Shown here: positions 1 to 8,490 of the stretch, piece after piece
How the letters are laid out: each line of letters begins with the position of its first letter
Position numbering within the stretch: position 1 is the first letter of the stretch
NCBI GenBank assembly: GCA_052400685.1
Contig: JBQTGJ010000005.1
DNA from: CAZHHH01 sp052400685
GTDB taxonomy: Bacteria; Bacteroidota; Bacteroidia; Bacteroidales; Marinilabiliaceae
DNA: 64,000 nt
Reading direction: 5' to 3' (one strand)
Made by a program: the position numbers and the translations under genes
Notes under the pieces: generated by a model
What the model saw: the letters and a program-made list of their open reading frames with translations, nothing else
Databases searched by the model: none
Told to the model about the DNA's origin: nothing

Positions 1-343
1 GGAGCGGGGACGCGATGCGCTCAGACGCGTCAGCCTCGACGAACGCATGGATCATAAACCAAATGAACTCTCGGGTGGACAACGACAACGCGTCGCAGTG
101 GCCAGAGCCCTTATCAACAATCCATCCATTATTTTAGCCGATGAACCCACCGGAAATCTGGACACCAAAACATCCATTGATATCATGCGACTGTTTAACC
201 ACATACATGCCCAGGGTAACACCATTATTCTGGTAACGCACGAAGAAGACATCGCTCGTCATGCCCATCGCATCATACGACTTCGTGATGGCGTTATTGA
301 ACTGGATGAAAGAAATGAACAAATTACCCGGCTGGATGATTAG
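1..343 (+). CDS. ABC transporter ATP-binding protein, C-terminal part (5' end outside window)
   Basis: The reading frame is open from the window edge (frame beginning at base 2), so the ATG at 47 is internal and the gene is cut by the window. What remains is the second half of an ABC ATPase: signature LSGGQRQRVAVARAL, Walker B IILADEPTGNLD with catalytic Glu, and the H-loop VTHE. The EPTGNLD form with a short C-terminus is typical of the LolD/MacB/FtsE class, which powers efflux or lipoprotein release rather than solute import. Walker A and any permease partner lie upstream of the window, so the substrate cannot be told. The protein ends in a short acidic tail. A 245-bp spacer without recognisable genes follows. 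Confidence 0.9.
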   Translation, partial: ERGRDALRRVSLDERMDHKPNELSGGQRQRVAVARALINNPSIILADEPTGNLDTKTSIDIMRLFNHIHAQGNTIILVTHEEDIARHAHRIIRLRDGVIELDERNEQITRLDD

Positions 344-589
344 CCACGGACAAAAACAATCATCCCAACGATTTACCCCCTGAACGAAACTCTTTCGTTG
401 ATTCTTTGTTATCACATGCAACAACGAGTATGCACCATAATAACAAACACGGGAGACCTGCCTGACTTAACATTATTCATAAAAATGAGTCTAATAATCG
501 TGTCTCATTTTATGAAAACAAAATTAAGCGAAATGAATGATTCATTCCGGCAATTTCCTCGTGTCGATTAAAACACAAATTACAAACAG

Positions 590-1156
590 ATGGAAAAAAG
601 TTTAGTATACACCAAAACCGGTGACAAGGGAACCACAGGTCTTATAGGAGGTACCAGAGTTTCCAAAAACCATTTCAGACTGGAAGCTTATGGAACGGTA
701 GACGAATTAAACACGCACATAGGCATGGTTCGGTCCTACCCCATCGACACGCCTTCGGAGGAAGCCATTATCCGCATTCAGCGACAACTTTTTACCATAG
801 GAAGTTATCTGGCCACCGACGCCGACAAAAGTGATCTGAGAAACCATTTGGTGACCGACGAAAAAGAAATTGAATTCATGGAAAATCAAATGGATACCAT
901 GGAAAGCCAATTGCCCACACTAAGTAATTTCATTTTACCCGGCGGACATCCCGCCGTCGCTCAATGCCATATTTGCCGAACGGTTTGCCGGCGCGCAGAA
1001 CGCAGAATAATAAGCATGAACGAGCATGTCAACGTTGATGAATGGGTGATCCGGTATTTGAATCGCTTATCCGATTATTTCTTTGTTTTATCACGACATT
1101 TGACAAAATATTTTAATATAAAAGAAATTCCTTGGGTTCCAGACTTGCATCATTGA
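590..1156 (+). CDS. PduO-type cob(I)yrinic acid a,c-diamide adenosyltransferase
   Basis: This is an ATP:cob(I)alamin adenosyltransferase of the PduO/MMAB family, which moves the 5'-deoxyadenosyl group of ATP onto cobalt(I) to make adenosylcobalamin. The N-terminal ATP-binding signature TKTGDKGTTGLIGG lies at residues 8-21, and the second family signature with paired arginines (CRTVCRRAERR) lies near residues 128-138. At 188 aa it is the normal single-domain length. It stands alone on the plus strand with no other cobalamin gene in view, so it probably serves B12-dependent enzymes encoded elsewhere. A DUF2795 gene follows after 71 bp. No Shine-Dalgarno sequence is visible, as is usual in Bacteroidota. 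Confidence 0.93.
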   Translation: MEKSLVYTKTGDKGTTGLIGGTRVSKNHFRLEAYGTVDELNTHIGMVRSYPIDTPSEEAIIRIQRQLFTIGSYLATDADKSDLRNHLVTDEKEIEFMENQMDTMESQLPTLSNFILPGGHPAVAQCHICRTVCRRAERRIISMNEHVNVDEWVIRYLNRLSDYFFVLSRHLTKYFNIKEIPWVPDLHH

Positions 1157-1174
1157 TATTTTTTTCTAATTTCG
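1145..1174 (+). promoter_or_regulatory. Possible Bacteroidota-type promoter for the DUF2795 gene
   Basis: TTG at 1145-1147 and TAATTTCG at 1167-1174 (one mismatch to TAnnTTTG) are separated by 19 nt and lie 54 bp before the ATG at 1228. The spacing fits the Bacteroidota TTG-N19-TAnnTTTG pattern, but the -33 box overlaps the end of the preceding gene and the -7 box is imperfect. Confidence 0.3.
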
Positions 1175-1227
1175 CGCAAAATGCATTAGAACTTGAACAA
1201 AGTAATTAGAGCTTAAACCTTAATATT

Positions 1228-1449
1228 ATGTATTGGACTCTTGAATTAGCTGCAAAACTTGAAGATGCACCCTGGCCGGCATCAAAGGAAGAGTTGATAG
1301 ACTTCGCCATTCGGTCCGGAGCACCTCTTGAAGTAATTGAAAACCTTCAGGAAATGGAGGATGAAGGTGAAATTTATGAAAGTATTGAAGATATCTGGCC
1401 GGATTATCCCAGTAAAGATGATTTCTTCTTTAACGAAGATGAATATTAA
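1228..1449 (+). CDS. DUF2795 domain-containing small acidic protein
   Basis: A 73-residue acidic protein that begins MYWTLELAAKLEDAPWPASK and ends in an Asp/Glu/Phe-rich tail. The N-terminal half has the DUF2795 pattern: short helices with Pro-Trp-Pro, then DFAIRSGAPLEVIENL. Near-identical small proteins occur across Bacteroidota, which suggests a conserved housekeeping role, but none is established as far as I know. It has no signal peptide or membrane segment, so it should be cytosolic. A strong hairpin overlaps the stop codon, which makes this the last gene of its transcript. Confidence 0.85.
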   Translation: MYWTLELAAKLEDAPWPASKEELIDFAIRSGAPLEVIENLQEMEDEGEIYESIEDIWPDYPSKDDFFFNEDEY

Positions 1450-1490
1450 AATAGAAAAGGCTGTCAGATGTTGACGGCCTTTTCTATTTT
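1448..1490. terminator. Strong bidirectional intrinsic terminator
   Basis: A 19-bp inverted repeat (1448-1466 and 1472-1490, one G-T pair, 5-nt loop) has a GC-rich core and ends in TTTT on the plus strand and, through the leading AAAA, in TTTT on the minus strand. It overlaps the DUF2795 stop and could also end transcripts arriving from the minus-strand lipid operon. Confidence 0.85.
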
Positions 1491-1838
1491 AAAAACCCGT
1501 ATACCAATACCAAATTTATCATTGACTGTTTGTGTGGGGTGTTGCTTTTTTTGACCCGGTTCGTTAATTGGTATCAGAAGTTCATAAAAACGCTTTTTTC
1601 AGTTGGAGGGTTGTCGTGTCTGCAAATAAACTCAACCTGAATTGAGCCATAAATTCTATAAATAAAGGAAACTATTCATATTCCGCGAAAAACACTGATT
1701 ACAATTCGACAAATATTACAAATTCAAGGGCCGGTGAATTAATACGTTATTGAAAATTCATGTACTGTAATTTCACTTGGCACAATGAAAGATAAACAAT
1801 AGTAATAAAACCTTTGGCCTCACACTCCTTTTGTTGAA
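1491..1838. other. Intergenic region between convergent genes, nothing recognised
   Basis: About 350 AT-rich bases between two convergent transcription units. No convincing coding frame, RNA gene or repeat copy was seen. Confidence 0.6.
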
Positions 1839-4298
1839 TTAAAAACTCATCTCTGCTCTTATGCGAATACCATGTTTGTCGGTAAAACCACTATGAAGAT
1901 ACTGGTTCCCAATCAGCCGGACATATTCTACTCTCATAAACTTAAAAATATTAGTAAGGCCCAGTCCCAATTCGGCATACGGCGCGGCATCGTCGGTGGA
2001 ATAGTAGGCAGGCAGATCAAATACACCTTTGTAATCAGAGTTTAGCGTTCCATAATGTCCCTTAAACGAGACAATTTCACGTAACTTTAATTTTTTAACA
2101 AGTGGCACCCTGTTAAGCAGAATACCACCCCCATTGAGATGGAAATGGGTATTGGCATAAAGGTTATGAGCAAAAGCAGCATGGTGCAAGAGATTAAACT
2201 GATATTTTGCAAACCCCAGAGACATGCTACCTGCAGGCTGATCAAGCAAGTCGTAGGGCGCATCTCCGCAAAGCCATCCGCCATTAAGCATATATTCCAT
2301 AAAAACTTGCCCCATGTTCAGACGCCCTTTGATGGATGCGTGTAAATGAGAATACCATCCACTGTCTTTCATTTTTTCTCCGGGCAACAGGGTTTGACCG
2401 ATGTCCCAGCTCATATTGATGACCGGAATGGGATCAAGATAATAAATCCGGTCGAAATAAAATTTATCGTAGTGTTGTCCGGAAACGATCCTCAGATTCA
2501 TCAGCAACCCATAGTTTTCATAAGTTTTAAATACTGCATCGTCGCGTGAGAAAGTGACCGCGGAAGTTTGAGTACTATGAAGGTAGTAAGGAGCAAATTC
2601 CAGCTGATAATTGTCGTTTACATTGTATTCCAAACGAAAATCCATACTTTTTTCTTCTTTAAGGTACGGGTCCTTCTCGATGGATGTAAGCGCTGCAATG
2701 AGATTCCCGTTTCCTTTGGGGTTCGGATTATTTTTTACAAAGCGATGAAATTTATCGTGAGAAACAAGGGTATAATCGTCGGAATAGTTGACTCGAAAAA
2801 TAAATTTATCAGACTCCAATGGCTGAACTATGATATTGCCGCCATATTTCAATTCCTTACTTTTAGTCCCCATTCCCAGAAAACCGCCGATGGAAAAATG
2901 TTTTGAGAATTTCTCGCTGGTGCGAAGCGGCATCGTAAACCGATGCCCTTCTATGGCGTTGGTGCTGTAGATGGTAAACATGGGACCGATGTCAATTTTC
3001 CCGCCATTGAGGTAACCTGTAAGTGCAAGCCCTCCAATGGCATCCACTCCCTTTATCAGCTTCTGGTCTTTCAGTTTTTCCACCGCGTAATAGTCTGCAG
3101 CTCTTGTCGAACTTCCTGCAAATTCAGGACTCTCGGCCCAGGATTTGGTTTCCTGTGAGTTCTGATCATCCGTGAGGGCATACTGCGTCAGTTTGTTTAC
3201 AATCCAATTTCCTCCGGAAATATCATCAACTTTCTGTGAGCTATAAAGTGAATCGGTTTTATCATCCATTTCCAGCGACATGTTAATACGGACATCCTGT
3301 TCCTGGTAAAACCATTGACCGTCGGGTGTCTTTTGAAATGTAACGCGGCCCCGGAATCCTTTAACAAAATTTAAGTTTGCCTCCTTCGGGATATGAACCT
3401 CCATGCTCGTAAGAGCAAAACTTTTATCTTCCACGCTAAAACTTCCCGAAAATAGTTGATCTAATCTATTTTTAGGCGCAAAGGAAAAATGAAAACTTTT
3501 GGAACCTTGTACTACGGTACTGTCATTGAGATAGAGATTATAGCGTGATAAAGCATTCTCTGCCAGAGGAGACAAAAAAGACCTGTTCAGAATATTAATG
3601 TGCTCGTCATAAAAATTCAGATTTACTACCACGTTTCGAAGAACATAGGTTTCGATGGCCTGGTTTATTCTAGGAAAAATACCATCTTTCTTATGATATA
3701 CGATTTGCACGGAATCGCCGTTTATGAGTTCTGCATTTTCAGCAAGATACACTGGTGTAAAACGGATATTTTCATCGTCGCCACTGATCGTAAGTTCTTT
3801 AAAGTTATCAATAAGCCCGGGAATATTAGAGGCAGTGTCAACGGCGATATAAACATTAGTAGTTGATAATATTTTGTAATTATCTATGTTCTGAAGTTGT
3901 TGCTTATTAAATTCTTTTTTCTTTTGAAATTGTCTGAATAGGACGACTGCACGTTCAATTTCAGGTTTTGCAGTAACCTCATCAATATATTGCATATTTT
4001 GGCGCAGAAAAATTGTCAGACGACTCTTTGGAAGTTCACTAAGCATCTTCTGATCGGGATAATAACCTACTGACGAAAACAACAGGGTATCCTGCTGAGG
4101 GAGCGGCAATGTAAAAAAACCGTTGATATCGGCCGTTGTACCCTGAAGCGTTCCTTTCACAGAAATATTTGCAAAAGGGATGGGTTCCCGGGTCTCTTTA
4201 TCCAAAACTACACCAGACAGTTGTTGAGCATTAAGCAGCACCCCAATAAACCAGAGAAGCGCAGTAGTCCTAAATATTTTATAATACATTTCGACCAT
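1839..4298 (-). CDS. DUF5686 and carboxypeptidase-regulatory-like domain outer-membrane protein
   Basis: An 819-residue exported protein. After a signal peptide (residues about 1-24, ending LNAQ) comes a CarboxypepD_reg-like Ig fold (LSGVVLDKETREPIPFANISVKG to about residue 95), then a long region rich in alternating aromatic strands that fits the DUF5686 beta-barrel-like family. The final residues (IRIRAEMSF, terminal Phe) match an outer-membrane barrel ending. No TonB plug domain is apparent, so this is not an ordinary TonB receptor. It is the last gene of the minus-strand lipid cluster, and its start overlaps the stop of the CDP-alcohol transferase by one base, which argues for translational coupling. 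In that context it could be the outer-membrane component for a lipid product; this is inference. Confidence 0.85.
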   Translation of the reverse strand: MVEMYYKIFRTTALLWFIGVLLNAQQLSGVVLDKETREPIPFANISVKGTLQGTTADINGFFTLPLPQQDTLLFSSVGYYPDQKMLSELPKSRLTIFLRQNMQYIDEVTAKPEIERAVVLFRQFQKKKEFNKQQLQNIDNYKILSTTNVYIAVDTASNIPGLIDNFKELTISGDDENIRFTPVYLAENAELINGDSVQIVYHKKDGIFPRINQAIETYVLRNVVVNLNFYDEHINILNRSFLSPLAENALSRYNLYLNDSTVVQGSKSFHFSFAPKNRLDQLFSGSFSVEDKSFALTSMEVHIPKEANLNFVKGFRGRVTFQKTPDGQWFYQEQDVRINMSLEMDDKTDSLYSSQKVDDISGGNWIVNKLTQYALTDDQNSQETKSWAESPEFAGSSTRAADYYAVEKLKDQKLIKGVDAIGGLALTGYLNGGKIDIGPMFTIYSTNAIEGHRFTMPLRTSEKFSKHFSIGGFLGMGTKSKELKYGGNIIVQPLESDKFIFRVNYSDDYTLVSHDKFHRFVKNNPNPKGNGNLIAALTSIEKDPYLKEEKSMDFRLEYNVNDNYQLEFAPYYLHSTQTSAVTFSRDDAVFKTYENYGLLMNLRIVSGQHYDKFYFDRIYYLDPIPVINMSWDIGQTLLPGEKMKDSGWYSHLHASIKGRLNMGQVFMEYMLNGGWLCGDAPYDLLDQPAGSMSLGFAKYQFNLLHHAAFAHNLYANTHFHLNGGGILLNRVPLVKKLKLREIVSFKGHYGTLNSDYKGVFDLPAYYSTDDAAPYAELGLGLTNIFKFMRVEYVRLIGNQYLHSGFTDKHGIRIRAEMSF

Positions 4299-4891
4299 TA
4301 ACTATTCCGATCATTTTTTAATAACCAGTACAGACCTTTTACTCCAATTTTAATGTCGTCCAGCTTAAAGAGGACTAATATTTTTTCGATGTAAGCAATG
4401 GTTCCCCAGCCAATAGCCAGATAATAGAACCAGGGCCAAAACCCAAAAACAAACAATACGAAAAAAAATATTCCCTGAAGATAACCTGCAGAAACGGCAG
4501 AATAGAGGTGAAGCCCCGGAATTTTCCCGAATCGTAAAAAAGAGACGATGTAACTGAGAATAAAGACTTCCAGAAACAGAAACAAGATCCAGCCGTGAGG
4601 TTCAATTACGTCCCATTTAAAAATGAATAAGCCCGTCAGAGCCATTGCGTAGGTAACAATATCTGCCAGATTATCGAGTGCTGCGCCAAAGTTGGTTTGC
4701 AGCTTAAAGAAACGGGCAATATTACCGTCGAGGATATCGCTTACCAGACTGATGCAAAGAAGAATAACAAAAGTTTCTTCTTTGCCCGTAAGCGCCATAT
4801 AAAGTATAACCGGGAATACCAGTAATCTGTAAAAACTGAGCAGGTTGGGGACATTTATGACCTTTTCTCCGTTAATAGTTAGTTGCTTCAT
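4298..4891 (-). CDS. CDP-alcohol phosphatidyltransferase family membrane enzyme
   Basis: This integral membrane enzyme transfers a phosphoalcohol headgroup between a CDP-linked donor and an alcohol acceptor. The full metal-binding signature D-x2-DG-x2-AR-x8-G-x3-D-x3-D is present in DILDGNIARFFKLQTNFGAA and the following LDNLAD, with all four aspartates. Several hydrophobic segments surround it. I chose the ATG at 4891 (protein starting MKQLTINGEKVINVPN, 197 aa) because family members begin close to the PNLLSFYRL motif; an upstream ATG at 4957 would add 22 residues and overlap the SDR gene by 14 bp. The neighbours CdsA (makes CDP-lipid) and a DGK1/VTE5-like kinase fit a small lipid biosynthetic pathway. 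Which headgroup is used cannot be read from sequence. Confidence 0.9.
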   Translation of the reverse strand: MKQLTINGEKVINVPNLLSFYRLLVFPVILYMALTGKEETFVILLCISLVSDILDGNIARFFKLQTNFGAALDNLADIVTYAMALTGLFIFKWDVIEPHGWILFLFLEVFILSYIVSFLRFGKIPGLHLYSAVSAGYLQGIFFFVLFVFGFWPWFYYLAIGWGTIAYIEKILVLFKLDDIKIGVKGLYWLLKNDRNS

Positions 4892-4943
4892 TGTTTCAAT
4901 TATTTTTGCGTTTATTACCGAACTAATCTTATAATTTATTAAA

Positions 4944-6062
4944 CTACTCGTTTCCAATCAGGAGTGTTTCTCTATTTCGAGTTTTCTTAAAACTGTTTTC
5001 GATAAAATAGGCAAGCATCCGGTAAACGGTTTGCTCATCCATGCAGTCGTCTACAGGGGTAATTACCTCATCACGTTTTGAAGTGTTAAACTGAATATTA
5101 ATATTGGAATAGTTGCCGGTAAATGACATGCCAACCGCCATTAATCTTTCAAGGGAGTTCATTTGTGAATGCCCGAGTTCCGGAACAGGGATAATATTCA
5201 GTGGCATCAATTTTTTCAGACTATTGATGATGTAGCTGTTTTTGACTGGTTCACTCGCCACAAAATTCATTACCATTGGCACCTTCGGTGCAGCGACTGT
5301 TTGAAGGAGGTAATTAACAACCACATTGATGGGAATCAGATTTTGTGTTCCCTCAGGCGAAATTTTCGCTCTAACGCTACTTTCGGGGTATCGACTGGCC
5401 AGGTTGTGCACCCTTTTTGAAAAATCAAAAATACCGTAATCCGTTTTAGTAACACCTGTCCTGTTGTCTCCTGCGACCTGGGACAAACGGATGACATGTC
5501 CATGAAGGCCGTTGTTGTCGATGTTGCGTTTTACTACGTTTTCAGCCAGTCTTTTGGACCACTCGTAGTAATTTCGAAAAGCAGAAACATCCTGGTCTGG
5601 GTAAAATTTTTCTTCAAACACTTCTTTGATTTTTCCGCATGAATAGGCGGTACCCACAAAGAAGAACCGGGAATAAACCGAAGCAAAATCAGAAAACAGG
5701 TTGACAGAATTTTCCACTCCTTTAACATTAACAGCAAGCAATTCGTCCTTTGATTTCCGGTTGTATTTCAGGCTTGCGGCAAAATGAAAATAATCTACAT
5801 CTTTACTGAATAACTCCTGAAGCAGGTTTCTGGAAAGACCAAAGTTATCATCAAGAAGAGAATAATCCACAATCGTAAGCTTGTCGAGGAACGGAATATC
5901 TCCGTTATTAATAAGGTTTAAAGCCTGAATTACCCTATTTTCGGCTGAAGAATTAACGTTTCCTCGAACAAGAGCCACAACTGAGTAATCTTGTTTCAAA
6001 AGTTCATTTATGAAATTGGAGGCGACATAACCGTTAGCTCCATTAATTATTACTCGCTTCAT
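4944..6062 (-). CDS. NAD(P)-dependent extended SDR (epimerase/dehydratase or reductase type)
   Basis: A 372-residue Rossmann-fold oxidoreductase. The N-terminal dinucleotide-binding motif reads NGANGYVAS (residues 7-15), the form found in extended short-chain dehydrogenases. The catalytic pair is YEWSK (YxxxK) in the segment FRNYYEWSKRLAENVV, near residue 165, and the upstream FVGTAYSCG supplies the catalytic Ser/Thr region. Overall it resembles NAD-dependent epimerases and the reductase domains of the male-sterility type, which act on acyl or lipid-linked substrates. It sits between the DGK1/VTE5-like kinase (17 bp upstream) and the CDP-alcohol transferase, so a role in preparing a lipid or its headgroup is likely. 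The exact reaction is not determinable. Confidence 0.8.
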   Translation of the reverse strand: MKRVIINGANGYVASNFINELLKQDYSVVALVRGNVNSSAENRVIQALNLINNGDIPFLDKLTIVDYSLLDDNFGLSRNLLQELFSKDVDYFHFAASLKYNRKSKDELLAVNVKGVENSVNLFSDFASVYSRFFFVGTAYSCGKIKEVFEEKFYPDQDVSAFRNYYEWSKRLAENVVKRNIDNNGLHGHVIRLSQVAGDNRTGVTKTDYGIFDFSKRVHNLASRYPESSVRAKISPEGTQNLIPINVVVNYLLQTVAAPKVPMVMNFVASEPVKNSYIINSLKKLMPLNIIPVPELGHSQMNSLERLMAVGMSFTGNYSNINIQFNTSKRDEVITPVDDCMDEQTVYRMLAYFIENSFKKTRNRETLLIGNE

Positions 6063-6078
6063 GCTATTGTTTTATCTG

Positions 6079-6753
6079 TTACAAAAAAGTTACTAATACA
6101 AATACTACAGTCATCGGGATAGAGAGGTTATCTGAACCTCGCCAGCTAATCAATTCGCCCAGAGTTCCTGCCGTGGCAACCAACAACCCAAGCCAGTATG
6201 TTTTGAAATCAAAAACATCGCGGTGTAACCACAACGCAAGCATTGCTATTATAAAGCTGGTAATAAAAAAGGCTGCGGTGCCCAGCCAGGTCTTATTAAA
6301 CTTGTGTTTGCCAAGCGTTATCCTTCCGTTGTATTTTTTTATGTTAATGCCAAGAATGGCAGCCATAGGGTCGCATATTGCCAAAATCAGCATGGGCAGG
6401 ATGAATAAAAGTTTGTTTCCCAGCAAACACGAGGTCAGAAAGGTCAGATAAATGGATAATGGCAAAAGGTAACTGCCCATGGATTTGCGGCTGATGTCGT
6501 GAATGGACTTAAGCTGCTTGCGGTATTGTGTGATGGCTAGTGCCAAAAAAAACAGAAACGCCAGAATAAGAACATACCAATGTGACGGAAATATATATGG
6601 AAAGGGCACGGTAGCCAAAGTGGCTGAAAAATGCGCAAATTTACGGGTGATTTCTCCTTTGATCTTCAGTCGTCGGTAATTTATTTCATTGAAAGCCAGT
6701 AAAACGGCTATTCCTATTAAATAAATAACCGAAATTGCAATTATATTATTCAT
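6079..6753 (-). CDS. SEC59/DGK1/VTE5-family lipid kinase (dolichol/phytol/diacylglycerol kinase-like)
   Basis: A 224-residue polytopic membrane protein with about six or seven hydrophobic segments. It carries the marks of the CTP-dependent SEC59/DGK1/VTE5 kinases: RKFAHF near residue 37, CDPMAAILG near residue 126 and the KTWLGT motif near residue 154. Members phosphorylate lipid alcohols such as dolichol, phytol or diacylglycerol, typically using CTP. A CdsA-like enzyme lies 217 bp upstream, and a CDP-alcohol transferase two genes downstream, so kinase, cytidylyltransferase and headgroup transferase form a coherent route. The ATG directly abuts a copy of repeat family C. The substrate is unknown. 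Confidence 0.85.
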   Translation of the reverse strand: MNNIIAISVIYLIGIAVLLAFNEINYRRLKIKGEITRKFAHFSATLATVPFPYIFPSHWYVLILAFLFFLALAITQYRKQLKSIHDISRKSMGSYLLPLSIYLTFLTSCLLGNKLLFILPMLILAICDPMAAILGINIKKYNGRITLGKHKFNKTWLGTAAFFITSFIIAMLALWLHRDVFDFKTYWLGLLVATAGTLGELISWRGSDNLSIPMTVVFVLVTFL

Positions 6754-6956
6754 GTGTTTATAATTTGTATTTTAAGGTCACATGGAACTCCCATGAAAAT
6801 AATCATCCCCCTATGTGAGAATCAAAGATCAGCGAAACTAATTCCTTTATCATGGCTCGTTTCATGTGTTTATAATTTGTATTTTAAGGTCACACGGAAC
6901 TCCCATGAAAATAGTCATCCCCCTATGTGAGCATTCCTTTATCATGGTCGTTTCAT
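6754..6956 (-). repeat. Two tandem copies of intergenic repeat family C
   Basis: Copy 1 (6754-6865) and copy 2 (6866-6956) each begin GTGTTTATAATTTGTATTTT on the plus strand, continue with GGTCAC(A/C)(T/C)GGAACTCCCATG and CATCCCCCTATGTGAG, and end GTTTCAT. Copy 1 starts immediately after the complement of the start codon at 6751-6753, so on the coding strand the repeat forms the leader of the kinase gene. CACAT and ATGTG can pair into a hairpin. Related copies are at 31363 and 37228. Confidence 0.8.
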
Positions 6957-6970
6957 GTAAATACTATTTT

Positions 6971-7699
6971 TCAAATGTTTAAGATCCACGCACAAAGTCC
7001 GACCCATGCCCCACCGGCCAGAAGACTGTCAAATCGATCCATCAATCCCCCGTGTCCGGGAATAAAATTGCTGAAATCCTTGGCGTGAAATACCCTCTTG
7101 TACCATGATGCCGCCAAATCACCGGCAAAGGCGAAGGCAATGATGCCGAAGGCAATGATCAGTAATTCAGTCACAGAACCCAGAAAAAGGTTGCGCAGAA
7201 GTATGGCGCTGAAGAGCGCCACCAAACTTCCCCCCATAAGACCACCAAAAGTTTTATTAGGACTAATTTCTGGCAATATTTTCTTGCGCCCCCATAGCTG
7301 TCCGGTGATTTGACTAAAACTGTCGAAAATGGAAAGAATAAGAAAAGAAAACAGAATCAGTTCTTTATTGAGCTGACTAAAGGAGAAAAGGCCGTAAGAC
7401 AAGACAATGAAAATCAGTAAAGAGATTCGAAATATGCCTTTATTTTTATAACCTGCCGACCGGTGAAGGGAAAAAAGTTCAATCATTCCACCACCAACAA
7501 TTACAATGGTGATGTATTTGAAAAAAACGGGGTTTATAACAATGGAGAAAAAGAGTAGATTGATGATGATGAAATAGACACCAAACTTGGTATAACTCTT
7601 TCGGGCAATCTGTGACGATTTATGCCTATTGATGAAATAGAAACCTATACCTCCTGTCAGGAAATAGCTTAAAATGATGATGTATATCAATTTTATCAT
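6971..7699 (-). CDS. CdsA-like phosphatidate cytidylyltransferase
   Basis: This integral membrane enzyme makes CDP-diacylglycerol, or a related CDP-lipid, from CTP and a lipid phosphate. The family signature is complete at the C-terminus: SWYKRVFHAKDFSNFIPGHG followed by GLMDRFDS, with KR, KD, HGG and DRxD. The protein is 242 aa with roughly seven membrane segments, slightly shorter than typical CdsA. Its start overlaps the end of the TSUP gene by 4 bp (ATGA), which indicates translational coupling within the operon. Because it sits beside a lipid kinase and a CDP-alcohol transferase rather than ordinary phospholipid genes, it may be a dedicated paralogue and not the housekeeping CdsA. Confidence 0.88.
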   Translation of the reverse strand: MIKLIYIIILSYFLTGGIGFYFINRHKSSQIARKSYTKFGVYFIIINLLFFSIVINPVFFKYITIVIVGGGMIELFSLHRSAGYKNKGIFRISLLIFIVLSYGLFSFSQLNKELILFSFLILSIFDSFSQITGQLWGRKKILPEISPNKTFGGLMGGSLVALFSAILLRNLFLGSVTELLIIAFGIIAFAFAGDLAASWYKRVFHAKDFSNFIPGHGGLMDRFDSLLAGGAWVGLCAWILNI

Positions 7700-8490
7700 G
7701 CGATTATCATTAAAATGCCAATGAGTGCCATAGCAGCCGCATAGACATACTTTATTGAACTTTCTGAATTATCTGTTTTGATTTGGGATACAATTGCAGG
7801 CCCCAGTAAAGCTCCCGGTATTGAACCGGCAGTCAGGAGTGCCACCAGAGTCAGGTCTATTTGTCCCATTAAAAGATGTGCTACAACGGCGAAAGAAGTG
7901 TTGGCTACCAGCACAAAAAGGGAGGTTCCTATTACCATTTTTACAGGGAGGTTGGCAGAAAACAAACCCGCCAGCACCGGGGCAGTTCCACTGGTCCCGA
8001 AGATGCCCGTTATCATACCAGCCAAGAAACCGAAAGCTGTTTTCTTTAAAGTGTTTACCGAATTTAATTTTTTGTTATTGAATCTGCTCCTTTTATTAGG
8101 CTGGAGCTGTTTTGCATTCAAAAGCATCATTCCCCCCATGACAACTGCGTATAACCCAAAAACCGTTTTGAGCAATCCGGGAGTTATTAAATTAGCAAGG
8201 GCTGCACCTGCAAATGCACCAATGATTCCAGTTATTGCAAATACCAAACCTATTCGAATATCCATGTTGGCCTTTTTGTAATGCATGGCAGCTCCCACGA
8301 GACATATTGGCAACGTAGCCACCAGAGAAGTAATGACGGCCGTCTGAGTCGGGGCCCCAATGATCAGGGTCAGCACCGGCAAAAAGAAAAAACCGCCACC
8401 ACCACCCAAAATAGTACCAAACAGGCCAACTAGTAATCCGATCAAGGGCAGTATGTAGTATATCGGTTCTATAGATGAGGTGAATATCAT
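7696..8490 (-). CDS. TSUP family (TauE/SafE) membrane permease
   Basis: A 264-residue inner-membrane protein with about eight hydrophobic segments. The N-terminal glycine-rich motif GLFGTILGGGGGFFFLPVL is the hallmark of the TauE/SafE (TSUP) family, and the half repeat recurs in the second half (FGFLAGMITGIFGTSGTAPVLAG). Members move sulfite, sulfonates or other small sulfur-containing anions, usually outward. It overlaps its upstream neighbour by 4 bp and its downstream neighbour by 4 bp, so it belongs firmly to the lipid operon. This suggests that a sulfur-containing or other small anionic group may be involved in the product, but that is speculation from context. Confidence 0.85.
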   Translation of the reverse strand: MIFTSSIEPIYYILPLIGLLVGLFGTILGGGGGFFFLPVLTLIIGAPTQTAVITSLVATLPICLVGAAMHYKKANMDIRIGLVFAITGIIGAFAGAALANLITPGLLKTVFGLYAVVMGGMMLLNAKQLQPNKRSRFNNKKLNSVNTLKKTAFGFLAGMITGIFGTSGTAPVLAGLFSANLPVKMVIGTSLFVLVANTSFAVVAHLLMGQIDLTLVALLTAGSIPGALLGPAIVSQIKTDNSESSIKYVYAAAMALIGILMIIA